64,000 nt of DNA from Bolinopsis microptera (GCF_026151205.1 NC_087076.1:19151919-19215918), one strand, 5' to 3'; counted from the stretch's first letter, positions 11,701-23,284 are shown. The notes: generated by a model not told the origin, from the letters alone. Made by a program: numbers and translations.

Positions 11701-11780
11701 CTCCTAGCATTTAATAATAAGAGTGAGGAGAGAAAGGAATCTGGTGGTGTGGTAGCCTGGGCACACCTAGACTCATCATT
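8740..11780 (-). pseudogene. CR1-like LINE ORF2: endonuclease and reverse transcriptase
   Basis: Reading leftward, the first part (about 11700-10900) is an EEP endonuclease: LNARSL, then ITESWL, GGGV, AVAYRPP, GDFNFPQ and SDHDMV. The second (10350-8900) is a reverse transcriptase: APGPDGIP, NYRPV, the FAKAFD block, GVPQGSVLGP and the catalytic FADD at about 9655-9666, then a thumb rich in aromatic and basic residues ending at 8740. The frame is broken once, near 10505, where one base is gained or lost. There is no other stop over about 1000 codons. The upstream end overlaps ORF1 in another frame; the true start is not visible. The protein would nick DNA and copy its own RNA at the target. Confidence 0.9.
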
Positions 11781-12398
11781 GGGGGAGCTGATTGAACTGG
11801 GTAGATCATGGATGCTCCCATTGGCTGTGTGACAGTTTGGGATGGGGATGGGGTACCTTGATCCATCTTTTTCTCCAATGCTTCCAACTTGGCCGCCATC
11901 CCAGTGATCAAGTTTCGTAGCTCTAAAAAATCACTCGTGTTGGCATTGGCATCACTATTCTGTTTGCTGTACCTCTGATTCGTGTTAAGAGTGTTACTCT
12001 TAGGACGCTCTCCCCTCTCAGGACGCTCCTTTGTACTCTTTCTGGTCGACCGGGGGTGAAACTTTAAACAGTCCTTTTTAGAACACGAACCATTCTCAAG
12101 TGCAGTTCTACAGATATCAGGGTGAAAGAATGTACAGTTTTTACCTTCTTTACAACCACTCCTTCCCGTGAAACCAGATGCTCGGTACTGATTGCAGACC
12201 CTTGGATGAGTAGAAGGGCAAGAGTTCCCGTTGATCTTCTTTTTTCCACTGATTCCGTGTGGACAACTCCAGTTTAGGAACTCTTGACAAACAGTTGTGA
12301 CTGGTTGTGAAGAGTCTGTAGCTGCAGCTGTCGTTGCAGTGGCTGAACTAGGCGATAACACAGGAGATGGAATTTGGGTCGAAGATATCACACTAGAA
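11711..12398 (-). CDS. CR1-like LINE ORF1, CCCH/zinc-knuckle protein (5'-truncated)
   Basis: About 228 codons end at 11711. After a Ser/Thr/Pro-rich start there are three closely spaced Cys/His modules of CCCH type (CQEFLNWSCPHG, CNQYRASGF...CTFFHPDIC, and CSKKDCLKFHP). A basic segment and a short coiled-coil (LRNLITGMAAKLEALEKKM) follow. Such proteins bind the LINE RNA. There is no ATG in frame: the readable frame begins at the LINE boundary, so the 5' end was lost on insertion. ORF2 overlaps it. Confidence 0.75.
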
Positions 12399-12414
12399 GG
12401 AGTAGTATCATAAG

Positions 12415-12633
12415 CCTTTTTTAACCTAATGCAAAAAAGTGCATCAAAAAATATTTGTCACCAGACAAGTTAGGTCACTGTTTATGAACCGTACTTTTAA
12501 AAGTACCGTGGAAGAATATGGGTAACCCATATTCTTCCACGGTACTTTTAAAAGTACGGTTCATAAACAGTGACCTAACTTGTCTCGTGACAAATATTTT
12601 TTGATGCAGTTTTTTGCATTAGGTTAAAAAAGG
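12415..12633. repeat. 109-bp-arm hairpin at the left end of the piggyBac-like element
   Basis: 12415-12523 is the inverse of 12525-12633 with very few mismatches. The centre is GGG-TAA-CCC. Each arm contains the 16-bp palindrome GTACTTTTAAAAGTAC (12491-12506 and 12542-12557) and TTAA near its outer end (12421-12424, 12624-12627). It looks like two piggyBac-type termini placed head to head about a TTAA that has lost one T. Alternatively it is the true, folded left terminus. Confidence 0.85.
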
Positions 12634-13430
12634 TCTGCTGATTATTTTAGCACCCTGACCAGATGGTTAACAAAAGCAAGAGATTTATAGGATGTTGGCA
12701 AAGGTGGTCAAAAATGGTACTTTCAAAAATGGTAAATTTTCGGTACCACCAGCCAATTCTCCAACTCTGATGGATCCCAAATTTGGTTTTTTAATATTGC
12801 CTAAACGATTATGCAATAAATAGGCAATAATGTGGAGCGACATACAAATCATAAATTGCCTCTAATTGAGATGTAAATTGGGTGTACTTTTAAAAGTACA
12901 TCATTCTAGACAGTGATGTACTTTTAAAAGTACGTACTTTTAAAAGTTCATTATCTTTGTATGATGTACTTTTAAAAGGACAGGTTTCACGAAAAATGTA
13001 CTTTTAAAAGTACAGGTTTATAATTATATAGACTACACAATGTCTGCTGGCTTAATTAATGCCGGTAAGACTGTCATGGCAGGTAAATTGTTCTGAATCA
13101 GAACGGAAGTCACAACAGAAATTTTCCGCTCTGATTCGCCAGCACTGGCATAATTTCACAGTTGACTATCACTTCATGTAATTATAATAGTGTGAGGTCT
13201 CCTTATGCAATGTGTTAATCCGATATCATTTATATTTATTACGTCTTTATATTATAACCTTTCAGTTTCATTTGGTGCAGTTTATAATAAACTTCGGTCT
13301 CAATTTATTAGACTGTCAGCAGTGCTCTCCGTGGGTATGAAGTATCGATTTTGTTGTAACGCCTTTTGCTGGTTTATTGACTAACATTTCTTAGCTTAGT
13401 ATTTTCTTTTCTTTTCTTTCTTTTTCTTTG
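12634..13430. other. Left subterminal, non-coding region of the piggyBac-like element
   Basis: No gene seen. It contains five copies of the 16-bp palindrome (described separately) and, around 13075-13140, short inverted pieces. The last 100 bp end in a pyrimidine tract (cttttcttttctttcttttt) at the edge of the satellite. A promoter for the transposase might lie here or in the satellite; none can be picked out. Confidence 0.5.
12884..13013. promoter_or_regulatory. Left cluster of 16-bp palindromes
   Basis: GTACTTTTAAAAGTAC occurs at 12884-12899, 12918-12933 and 12998-13013, with one-mismatch versions at 12934-12949 and 12966-12981. It matches the motif in the hairpin arms and in the right cluster at 23498-23659. 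Palindromic subterminal repeats of this kind are typical transposase or regulator binding sites. That role is inferred. Confidence 0.6.
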
Positions 13431-16400
13431 TTCGCCAATGGGGTGTGTCTGGGTGTCAAAGATCTTCAAGGTGGGTGCTACTTGTGATGAACTCTAGAAG
13501 GATGGGATGGTAATACTCGGTCTGGCCGTCTGGAAGCCCATAGAATTCCAGTTCAGAAACCGAGTAAGGAGGTGCGGCTACTGATGAGAAGCCTCCTTAA
13601 AGTTTATTTAGGTTAGAAACGACATCTGGGTCCCTACCCTCGCACAAGATTATTCTCAATTTTCTTGTTGTGTCCACAACTATACCGTTGATCAGAGTCA
13701 CATCTGATGACTTCAGTGAAAGGGCTGATGACTTCAGTGAAAGAGCTGGTGACCTAGTGAAAGTGCTGGTGACGATGAGAAAGACCATAAACCAGGGATT
13801 CCTTCGGGAGCATGTAAGATTATATCCAAAGTTTGTTCGCCAATGGGGTGTGTCTGGGTGTCAAAGATCTTCAAGGTGGGTGCTACTTGTGATGAACTCT
13901 AGAAGGATGGGATGGTAATACTCGGTCTGGCCGTCTGGAAGCCCATAGAATTCCAGTTCAGAAACCGAGTAAGGAGGTGCGGCTACTGATGAGAAGCCTC
14001 CTTAAAGTTTATTTAGGTTAGAAACGACATCTGGGTCCCTACCCTCGCACAAGATTATTCTCAATTTTCTTGTTGTGTCCACAACTATACCGTTGATCAG
14101 AGTCACATCTGATGACTTCAGTGAAAGGGCTGATGACTTCAGTGAAAGAGCTGGTGACCTAGTGAAAGTGCTGGTGACGATGAGAAAGACCATAAACCAG
14201 GGATTCCTTCGGGAGCATGTAAGATTATATCCAAAGTTTGTTCGCCAATGGGGACATGGGGTGTGTCTGGGTGTCAAAGATCTTCAAGGTGGGTGCTACT
14301 TGTGATGAACTCTAGAAGGATGGGATGGTAATACTCGGTCTGGCCGTCTGGAAGCCCATAGAATTCCAGTTCAGAAACCGAGTAAGGAGGTGCGGCTACT
14401 GATGAGAAGCCTCCTTAAAGTTTATTTAGGTTAGAAACGACATCTGGGTCCCTACCCTCGCACAAGATTATTCTCAATTTTCTTGTTGTGTCCACAACTA
14501 TACCGTTGATCAGAGTCACATCTGATGACTTCAGTGAAAGGGCTGATGACTTCAGTGAAAGAGCTGGTGACCTAGTGAAAGTGCTGGTGACGATGAGAAA
14601 GACCATAAACCAGGGATTCCTTCGGGAGCATGTAAGATTATATCCAAAGTTTGTTCGCCAATGGGGACATGGGGTGTGTCTGGGTGTCAAAGATCTTCAA
14701 GGTGGGTGCTACTTGTGATGAACTCTAGAAGGATGGGATGGTAATACTCGGTCTGGCCGTCTGGAAGCCCATAGAATTCCAGTTCAGAAACCGAGTAAGG
14801 AGGTGCGGCTACTGATGAGAAGCCTCCTTAAAGTTTATTTAGGTTAGAAACGACATCTGGGTCCCTACCCTCGCACAAGATTATTCTCAATTTTCTTGTT
14901 GTGTCCACAACTATACCGTTGATCAGAGTCACATCTGATGACTTCAGTGAAAGGGCTGATGACTTCAGTGAAAGAGCTGGTGACCTAGTGAAAGTGCTGG
15001 TGACGATGAGAAAGACCATAAACCAGGGATTCCTTCGGGAGCATGTAAGATTATATCCAAAGTTTGTTCGCCAATGGGGTGTGTCTGGGTGTCAAAGATC
15101 TTCAAGGTGGGTGCTACTTGTGATGAACTCTAGAAGGATGGGATGGTAATACTCGGTCTGGCCGTCTGGAAGCCCATAGAATTCCAGTTCAGAAACCGAG
15201 TAAGGAAGTGCGGCTACTGATGAGAAGCCTCCTTAAAGTTTATTTAGGTTAGAAACGACATCTGGGTCCCTACCCTCGCACAAGATTATTCTCAATTTTC
15301 TTGTTGTGTCCACAACTATACCGTTGATCAGAGTCACATCTGATGACTTCAGTGAAAGGGCTGATGACTTCAGTGAAAGAGCTGGTGACCTAGTGAAAGT
15401 GCTGGTGACGATGAGAAAGACCATAAACCAGGGATTCCTTCGGGAGCATGTAAGATTATATCCAAAGTTTGTTCGCCAATGGGGTGTGTCTGGGTGTCAA
15501 AGATCTTCAAGGTGGGTGCTACTTGTGATGAACTCTAGAAGGATGGGATGGTAATACTCGGTCTGGCCGTCTGGAAGCCCATAGAATTCCAGTTCAGAAA
15601 CCGAGTAAGGAGGTGCGGCTACTGATGAGAAGCCTCCTTAAAGTTTATTTAGGTTAGAAACGACATCTGGGTCCCTACCCTCGCACAAGATTATTCTCAA
15701 TTTTCTTGTTGTGTCCACAACTATACCGTTGATCAGAGTCACATCTGATGACTTCAGTGAAAGGGCTGATGACTTCAGTGACAGAGCTGGTGACCTAGTG
15801 AAAGTGCTGGTGACGATGAGAAAGACCATAAACCAGGGATTCCTTCGGGAGCATGTAAGATTATATCCAAAGTTTGTTCGCCAATGGGGTGTGTCTGGGT
15901 GTCAAAGATCTTCAAGGTGGGTGCTACTTGTGATGAACTCTAGAAGGATGGGATGGTAATACTCGGTCTGGCCGTCTGGAAGCCCATAGAATTCCAGTTC
16001 AGAAACCGAATAAGGAGGTGCGGCTACTGATGAGAAGCCTCCTTAAAGTTTATTTAGGTTAGAAACGACATCTGGGTCCCTACCCTCGCACAAGATTATT
16101 CTCAATTTTCTTGTTGTGTCCACAACTATACCGTTGATCAGAGTCACATCTGATGACTTCAGTGAAAGGGCTGATGACTTCAGTGAAAGAGCTGGTGACC
16201 TAGTGAAAGTGCTGGTGACGATGAGAAAGACCATAAACCAGGGATTCCTTCGGGAGCATGTAAGATTATATCCAAAGTTTGTTCGCCAATGGGGTGTGTC
16301 TGGGTGTCAAAGATCTTCAAGGTGGGTGCTACTTGTGATGAACTCTAGAAGGATGGGATGGTAATACTCGGTCTGGCCGTCTGGAAGCCCATAGAATTCC

Positions 16401-18979
16401 ATATCAGAAACCGAGTAAGGAGGTGCGGCTACTGATGAGAAGCCTCCTTAAAGTTTATTTAGGTTAGAAACGACATCTGGGTCCCTACCCTCGCACAAGA
16501 TTATTCTCAATTTTCTTGTTGTGTCCACAACTATACCGTTGATCAGAGTCACATCTGATGACTTCAGTGAAAGGGCTGATGACTTCAGTGAAAGAGCTGG
16601 TGGCCTAGTGAAAGTGCTGGTGACGATGAGAAAGACCATAAACCAGGGATTCCTTCGGGAGCATGTAAGATTATATCCAAAGTTTGTTCGCCAATGGGGT
16701 GTGTCTGGGTGTCAAAGATCTTCAAGGTGGGTGCTACTTGTGATGAACTCTAGAAGGATGGGATGGTAATACTCGGTCTGGCCGTCTGGAAGCCCATAGA
16801 ATTCCAGTTCAGAAACCGAGTAAGGAAGTGCGGCTACTGATGAGAAGCCTCCTTAAAGTTTATTTAGGTTAGAAACGACATCTGGGTCCCTACCCTCGCA
16901 CAAGATTATTCTCAATTTTCTTGTTGTGTCCACAACTATACCGTTGATCAGAGTCACATCTGATGACTTCAGTGAAAGGGCTGATGACTTCAGTGAAAGA
17001 GCTGGTGACCTAGTGAAAGTGCTGGTGACGATGAGAAAGACCATAAACCAGGGATTCCTTCGGGAGCATGTAAGATTATATCCAAAGTTTGTTCGCCAAT
17101 GGGGTGTGTCTGGGTGTCAAAGATCTTCAAGGTGGGTGCTACTTGTGATGAACTCTAGAAGGATGGGATGGTAATACTCGGTCTGGCCGTCTGGAAGCCC
17201 ATAGAATTCCAGTTCAGAAACCGAGTAAGGAGGTGCGGCTACTGATGAGAAGCCTCCTTAAAGTTTATTTAGGTTAGAAACGACATCTGGGTCCCTACCC
17301 TCGCACAAGATTATTCTCAATTTTCTTGTTGTGTCCACAACTATACCGTTGATCAGAGTCACATCTGATGACTTCAGTGAAAGGGCTGATGACTTCAGTG
17401 AAAGAGCTGGTGACCTAGTGAAAGTGCTGGTGACGATGAGAAAGACCATAAACCAGGGATTCCTTCGGGAGCATGTAAGATTATATCCAAAGTTTGTTCG
17501 CCAATGGGGTGTGTCTGGGTGTCAAAGATCTTCAAGGTGGGTGCTACTTGTGATGAACTCTAGAAGGATGGGATGGTAATACTCGGTCTGGCCGTCTGGA
17601 AGCCCATAGAATTCCAGTTCAGAAACCGAGTAAGGAGGTGCGGCTACTGATGAGAAGCCTCCTTAAAGTTTATTTAGGTTAGAAACGACATCTGGGTCCC
17701 TACCCTCGCACAAGATTATTCTCAATTTTCTTGTTGTGTCCACAACTATACCGTTGATCAGAGTCACATCTGATGACTTCAGTGAAAGGGCTGATGACTT
17801 CAGTGAAAGAGCTGGTGACCTAGTGAAAGTGCTGGTGACGATGAGAAAGACCATAAACCAGGGATTCCTTCGGGAGCATGTAAGATTATATCCAAAGTTT
17901 GTTCGCCAATGGGGACATGGGGTGTGTCTGGGTGTCAAAGATCTTCAAGGTGGGTGCTACTTGTGATGAACTCTAGAAGGATGGGATGGTAATACTCGGT
18001 CTGGCCGTCTGGAAGCCCATAGAATTCCAGTTCAGAAACCGAGTAAGGAGGTGCGGCTACTGATGAGAAGCCTCCTTAAAGTTTATTTAGGTTAGAAACG
18101 ACATCTGGGTCCCTACCCTCGCACAAGATTATTCTCAATTTTCTTGTTGTGTCCACAACTATACCGTTGATCAGAGTCACATCTGATGACTTCAGTGAAA
18201 GGGCTGATGACTTCAGTGAAAGAGCTGGTGACCTAGTGAAAGTGCTGGTGACGATGAGAAAGACCATAAACCAGGGATTCCTTCGGGAGCATGTAAGATT
18301 ATATCCAAAGTTTGTTCGCCAATGGGGACATGGGGTGTGTCTGGGTGTCAAAGATCTTCAAGGTGGGTGCTACTTGTGATGAACTCTAGAAGGATGGGAT
18401 GGTAATACTCGGTCTGGCCGTCTGGAAGCCCATAGAATTCCAGTTCAGAAACCGAGTAAGGAGGTGCGGCTACTGATGAGAAGCCTCCTTAAAGTTTATT
18501 TAGGTTAGAAACGACATCTGGGTCCCTACCCTCGCACAAGATTATTCTCAATTTTCTTGTTGTGTCCACAACTATACCGTTGATCAGAGTCACATCTGAT
18601 GACTTCAGTGAAAGGGCTGATGACTTCAGTGAAAGAGCTGGTGACCTAGTGAAAGTGCTGGTGACGATGAGAAAGACCATAAACCAGGGATTCCTTCGGG
18701 AGCATGTAAGATTATATCCAAAGTTTGTTCGCCAATGGGGTGTGTCTGGGTGTCAAAGATCTTCAAGGTGGGTGCTACTTGTGATGAACTCTAGAAGGAT
18801 GGGATGGTAATACTCGGTCTGGCCGTCTGGAAGCCCATAGAATTCCAGTTCAGAAACCGAGTAAGGAGGTGCGGCTACTGATGAGAAGCCTCCTTAAAGT
18901 TTATTTAGGTTAGAAACGACATCTGGGTCCCTACCCTCGCACAAGATTATTCTCAATTTTCTTGTTGTGTCCACAACTA
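13431..18979. repeat. Satellite array, about 13.7 units of 405 or 413 bp
   Basis: The repeat anchor (atgtccacaactatacc region) recurs at 13670, 14075, 14488, 14901, 15306, 15711, 16116, 16521, 16926, 17331, 17736, 18149 and 18562. The 413-bp form has 8 extra bases (gacatggg). The units are nearly identical. Each contains a 21-bp subrepeat (tgatgacttcagtgaaaggg) and an 8-bp stem TACTCGGT/ACCGAGTA. Short frames exist on both strands of every unit but look accidental. Both array edges lie in pyrimidine-rich cttttctt sequence, suggesting the array arose inside an intron or leader. Confidence 0.95.
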
Positions 18980-19042
18980 TTGTAATTTTTCTTTTCTTAG
19001 TATATTCTTAGTTCATTTCTTAGCTAAGAACAGGACGTGTAC

Positions 19043-19378
19043 ATGGATTTGTCAGATACAGCGAAAAGGAGGAGGAGAAAGAGGAGCCCTGAGAAAGATG
19101 CGACCCTGGTGTGTTATACACTACTGTTATGCTATATAATATTACTTCTCTACATCTGTCATCATGAGATACAATCCAATTATAGGCATTTTCACATTGA
19201 TGAACTTATTTATTAAATGGCTAATACTCAACTACACCAGGACCATAAATTCGACGTAGGCGATCTTGTTTACAAAGAATGGGGGAGACAGTGGGAGCCG
19301 GCTCGAGTACTGAAGATTTATAGAGGAGGATCAGGAGGGATCAAGATTCAGTTTGTGGAATGTAAGAGAATGCTACAG
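19043..19378 (+). CDS. Transposase 5' exons: nuclear-localisation and Tudor-like segment
   Basis: The ATG at 19043 opens 22 codons containing a basic cluster KRRRRKR, a likely nuclear-localisation signal. GT at 19109 and AG at 19240 would remove a 132-bp intron and join the frame in phase to DHKFDVGDLVYKEW, followed by a small beta-rich segment. That segment (GDLVYKEW...PARVLKIY...KIQF) has the spacing of a Tudor/SH3-like barrel, though this is weak. The frame is interrupted by a short TIR element at 19379. Downstream, the coiled coil and piggyBac domain lie in the same direction, so I read these as one ancestral gene. Confidence 0.4.
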
Positions 19379-20055
19379 CAGGGTGTCAGAATTATTGGCG
19401 TGTTTGAAATTTTATGTGTATTTTATGATGAAATCAATATTTTTCGACGGGTCATAACTTTACTTCTGAATATCGGAATTACAAAATTCAAAAACTAGTC
19501 TGTAGACAATCGTCTGAACTTTTTCTTAATTTAAGAATTTTGTGTTGATGTACCTCAAAACCCATAATTTAGGCCGTTATCTAAAGGGTCGATTCCATAC
19601 TTGGTTAGATTTACGAAGGAGTAAGGGATTTATGTGTAATTTTTTTTCGGTGAATTTTTTCTGAAATTATTCTTTAGACTAAAGTGCACAGCTCTTCAGG
19701 CAATAGCGAAACATATAGAAAACTATAGATTTTATAAAAGCTCTCTTTCTCCTCTAACTGACGCAATAAAATATAGTCAGGCGGACTCATCCCGGAATTC
19801 AGGGGAAGCAGCCAAAGGCTTCAAGTTCAATAATCCAAATTTTTCTCTTTCGTCGTGATTATCGACAAAATTTAACTTCTTTCGGACTTCTTTTTTAGAC
19901 TGAATTGTAGTATGAAGGATTATTTCTCGAATGATCAAGACATCATAGGAAACTGACCCTCAGAAGTCAAGTTATGATCGTTTCTAAAAGCTTTGGTAAG
20001 CTAGAATTTTACGCAAAATTGTCTACGCGCCAATAATTATGACACCCTGCTGTAG
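19373..20055. mobile_element. Non-autonomous TIR element inserted in the transposase gene
   Basis: CTACAGCAGGGTGTCA at 19373 is mirrored by TGACACCCTGCTGTAG ending at 20055. Similarity between the two ends continues imperfectly for about 100 bp (for example gggtcataactttacttctga against the inverted cgatcataacttgacttctga). The inside is AT-rich with no coding frame. Target duplication unclear. The CAGGG start resembles hAT termini, but without an 8-bp duplication I leave the family open. Confidence 0.65.
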
Positions 20056-23000
20056 ATGTCCACAAACAAACCCTAAAGCTCCCAGAAGCTTTTCACAACT
20101 TAAAGAATACCGAAAATGGTGAGAATGAGAAGGGAGTAGCAGAAGCTGAGAGAGTTCTAGAGGAACAGAAGAGAGTGGCAGAAGCTGAGAGAGTTCTAGA
20201 GGAACAGAAGAGAGTAGCAGAAGCTGAGAGAGCTCTAGAGGAACAGAAGAGAGAAGCAGAAGCTGAGAGAGTTCTAGAGGAACAGAACAGAGTAGCAGAA
20301 GCTGATAGAGTTCTAGAGGAACAGAACAGAGTAGCAGAAGCTGAGAGAGTTCTAGAGGAACAGAAGAGAGTAGCAGAAACTGATAGAGTTCTAGAGGAAC
20401 AGAAGAGAGTAGCAGAAGCTGAGAGAGTTCTAGAGGAACAGAAGAGAGTAGCAGAGGTTGAGAGAGTTCTAGAGGAACAGAAGAGAGTAGCAGAAGCTGA
20501 GAGAGTTCTAGAGGAACAGAAGAGAGTAGCAGAAACTGATAGAGTTCTAGAGGAACAGAAGAGAGTAGCAGAAGCTGAGAGAGTTCTAGAGGAACAGAAG
20601 AGAGTAGCAGAGGTTGAGAGAGTTCTAGAGGAACAGAAGAGAGTAGCAGAAGCTGAGAGAGTTCTAGAGGAACAGAACAGAGTAGCAGAAGCTGAGAGAG
20701 TTCTAGAGGAACAGAACAGAGTAGCAGAAGCTGAGAGAGTTCTAGAGGAACAGAAGAGAGTAGCAGAGGTTGAGACAATTCTAGAGGAGCAGAAGAGATT
20801 TGCAGAAGCTGAGCGAGTTCTAGAGGAACAGAAGAGAGTAGCATAGGCTGAGACAATTCTAGAGGAGCAGAAGAGATTTGCAGAAGCTGAGCGAGTTCTA
20901 GAGGAACAGAAGAGAGTAGCATAGGCTGAGACAATTCTAGAGGATCAGAACAACGCAGCTGAGGAAATGCATAGACTACAAGAGGAAAGGAATCTTACGT
21001 TGGAACAGCAGATTGCTGATGGCAGCCAATCATGTCAGTATTCAATAGTAAACATACATCGGAAACCAGTTACAAGATCTAGGATTGTAAACATTAAGAA
21101 AGAATACATTGAAGTAGAGGCCGCTCTGGAAGACGTGAAACAACCGGGTGAAAAAGTGGATCCTTCAAGATCGACTAAATCCCCAAAATCAAAGAAAATG
21201 GCTGAAGTTAAGATAGAAATTCTAGAAAAAGATGTGAAGGAGTTAACAGGATCCAGACAATCAGCTCGAAGCAACACGAAGACCAAAAATAAAGCGAAGA
21301 AACAGAAAAATGTCCGTATTAATGTTCGAGAAGAACAAACTTCTTTGCATAATAACTTGAGAACGCTGGACGAAGCTCTAGAGCTGGCAACCACAGTGTC
21401 TTCGAATGAGATAGATGTTGTCATCCTTCCTCCGGATGGTGTTGAGAGTGATACGGAAATGATCGATGACAATGATGGTGACAATCTCCCCTTGTCTGCG
21501 GTAAAAGATACTGCTGGAACCTATGAGCTACATTTTGTAGGAGAAGAGTCAGATAATGAATTGGACACAGAACAATTGACGAACCCTGCCCCTATTACAC
21601 GAAGTTCAACTGATGCTATTAATAATAAGTATCCATACATAGTCGCTTTTCGATCAGAAGTTCAAAATATTGTCGAAGACACATCAACAGATACATCTGA
21701 GAAGATCAATAAACTTTTAGGACTCTGCCCGAAGATTAATAACTCGTGTAAGTGGGTTGCCGACTCTGCTCAAGCTCCAAATCTTTCACCTCGCCAATCA
21801 TATAGTGAGAAGGTTATTGCTAATAGATCAAAACTGATCCAAGATTTCGGTGGTTTGCTACCTCATGAAATTTTCGAGAAACTTGTAGATGACCCCGAAA
21901 ACAGTTTGTTAACCCAAATTATCATTTATCACAGAGTCGGAGCGTTATGCTCATAGCCGATTTGGCGATTTAACCTTCAAGACAAACAAAGATGAAATTA
22001 AAACGTTTATCGGGGTTTTGCTTTTGTCGGGCTATCACAAGTTACCTCAAGCACACCTCTATTGGGATTCAAATGTTGATACTAATGTGAGTGTGGTTAC
22101 TGATGCCATATCAAGGAACCGATATAATTTGCTGAAGAAGTACATTCATTGCGTAGACAATCGAGATGTGGACACCACAGATAAGTATTGGAAGGTAAGA
22201 CCTCTCTACGATATCATGAATCAAAGTCTGGCTAAGTTCAAGAACCTTGATAATACGTTTAGTATTGACGAGCAGATGGTCCCTTACACCGGGATGCATA
22301 GCGCTAAACAACGCATGAAGGATAAGAGTATCCGATTTGGCTATAAAAACTTTTGGCTGGTTGGCTCATCGGGATTCCCGTACCACGCCTCCCTTACAGT
22401 GGTAAGAAAGGAATTGGCGGAGATCCCGGAAAGAACCTCACCAGTCGGGTTACCTTACATGACAACTGGCCATGGAGATTCTTGAACCCAAAGAAAGTAA
22501 CGTCTTTTATGACAATTGGTTTGCCAGCTATAAGCTGTTGGCCATATTCTCTGCCATGGAGCTTGGAGCATCTTGTACTATTCAAAGTCAGAGAACAAAT
22601 AGCTGCCCCACCAAGACTGATTCTGCACTTAAGAAAGAAGGGCGTGGGAGCTTTTCAAAGGGAATTGACGAGTTTACAGGGGTGACCATTGTAAAATGGC
22701 ATGACAATAGCGTCGTGAATGTTGGTTCCAACATCTTTTCTGTTAATCCTATCACAGATGTGGAACGGTACAGTCAAGCAGAAAAGAAGAAGATTAAAAT
22801 CAAACGGCCATCTCTTGTCAAGGAGTATAACAAGGGAATGGGTAACGTTGATGTGTTTGATGGCCATGTTGCTAGCTACAGAATCTCTCTAAGGGGAAGA
22901 AAGTGGTGGTGGCCACACCTAATAAATACGCTTGATTGCCTGAAAGCTGCATCATATTCTTTGTATGAGATATGTCATTCGAATGAAAAGACGAAACTGA

Positions 23001-23284
23001 CATATCTGAACTTCATTCGACGAATAACAATAGCCTACCTGAAGAAGAGATTGCAGCCCCCATCATCGCTATGCCAAAGAGTTGCAGTGTGGAAGGGTGA
23101 CAACTGACAACAGAGTTACCCCAGAGGTCCGCCTGGAGAGTAGAACTAACACTCACTGGCCAGTAAAAACAAAGCAGATACGATGTGCTTGGAATGGCTG
23201 CAAAGGTCGCAGCAACTATAAGTGCGAAGTGTGTGACGTTGCACTTTGTGTGCTTTGTTTTAAGCCTTATCATCAGTTAGAGTA
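20056..23284 (+). pseudogene. piggyBac-family transposase with coiled-coil N-terminus
   Basis: Order of parts: coiled-coil repeat (20133-20950), acidic and basic linker (20967-21600), DDE piggyBac domain (about 21600-23060), and a cysteine-rich C-terminal zinc domain (23160-23280, CAWNGC, CEVC, CVLC). Family signs include the IKTFIGVLLLSGYHKLP block, SIDEQMVPYTG (an expected catalytic Asp), FYDNWF (second Asp region), and GNVDVFD near the third. Frame breaks occur near 21935, 22398, 22465 and 23085, plus two TAG codons in the coiled coil. The protein would cut and paste DNA at TTAA; this copy cannot. It has about 1000 residues, longer than most piggyBac transposases, because of the N-terminal extension. 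Confidence 0.88.
20133..20950 (+). repeat. 39-bp coding minisatellite (coiled coil)
   Basis: About 21 units of gagagagttctagaggaaca plus 19 bp encode a 13-residue repeat with ERVLEEQKRVAEA as consensus, a highly charged coiled-coil pattern. The frame is the same as the downstream piggyBac N-terminus. Two late units carry a TAG (gtagcataggct at about 20842 and 20920). The complementary strand is also open (LLLSSVPLEL repeats), an artefact of the repeat. Confidence 0.85.

Larger units (their letters stand above)
8692..12398 (-). mobile_element. CR1-like LINE inserted in the left arm of Y
   Basis: Both sides rejoin into Y: the left flank ends aaagatttgg at 8691 and the right flank resumes gagtagtatcataagc at 12399, contiguous in the Y right arm (24281-24310) and in copy A. 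The 3' end carries a short tandem tail (ttactttgg repeated at 8691-8712), as CR1-like elements do. ORF1 and ORF2 are both present, and only the extreme 5' end looks truncated. No clear target duplication, which is also common for CR1. Confidence 0.85.

Noticed and set aside
8740-12398. Host gene with zinc fingers and nuclease domain
   Set aside because: Endonuclease-RT order and tandem 3' tail identify a CR1-like LINE.
13597-18810. Repeated 63-91 codon frames on both strands of the satellite
   Set aside because: They recur because the unit recurs; both strands are open, there is no family likeness, and the 8-bp variant shifts them. Treated as accidental.
13431-18979. CRISPR-like array
   Set aside because: Units are 405-413 bp and nearly identical throughout, with no unique spacers, in a eukaryotic setting.
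20023-20934. 303-codon minus-strand frame of LLLSSVPLEL repeats
   Set aside because: Antisense shadow of the 39-bp coiled-coil repeat, which is in frame with the transposase.
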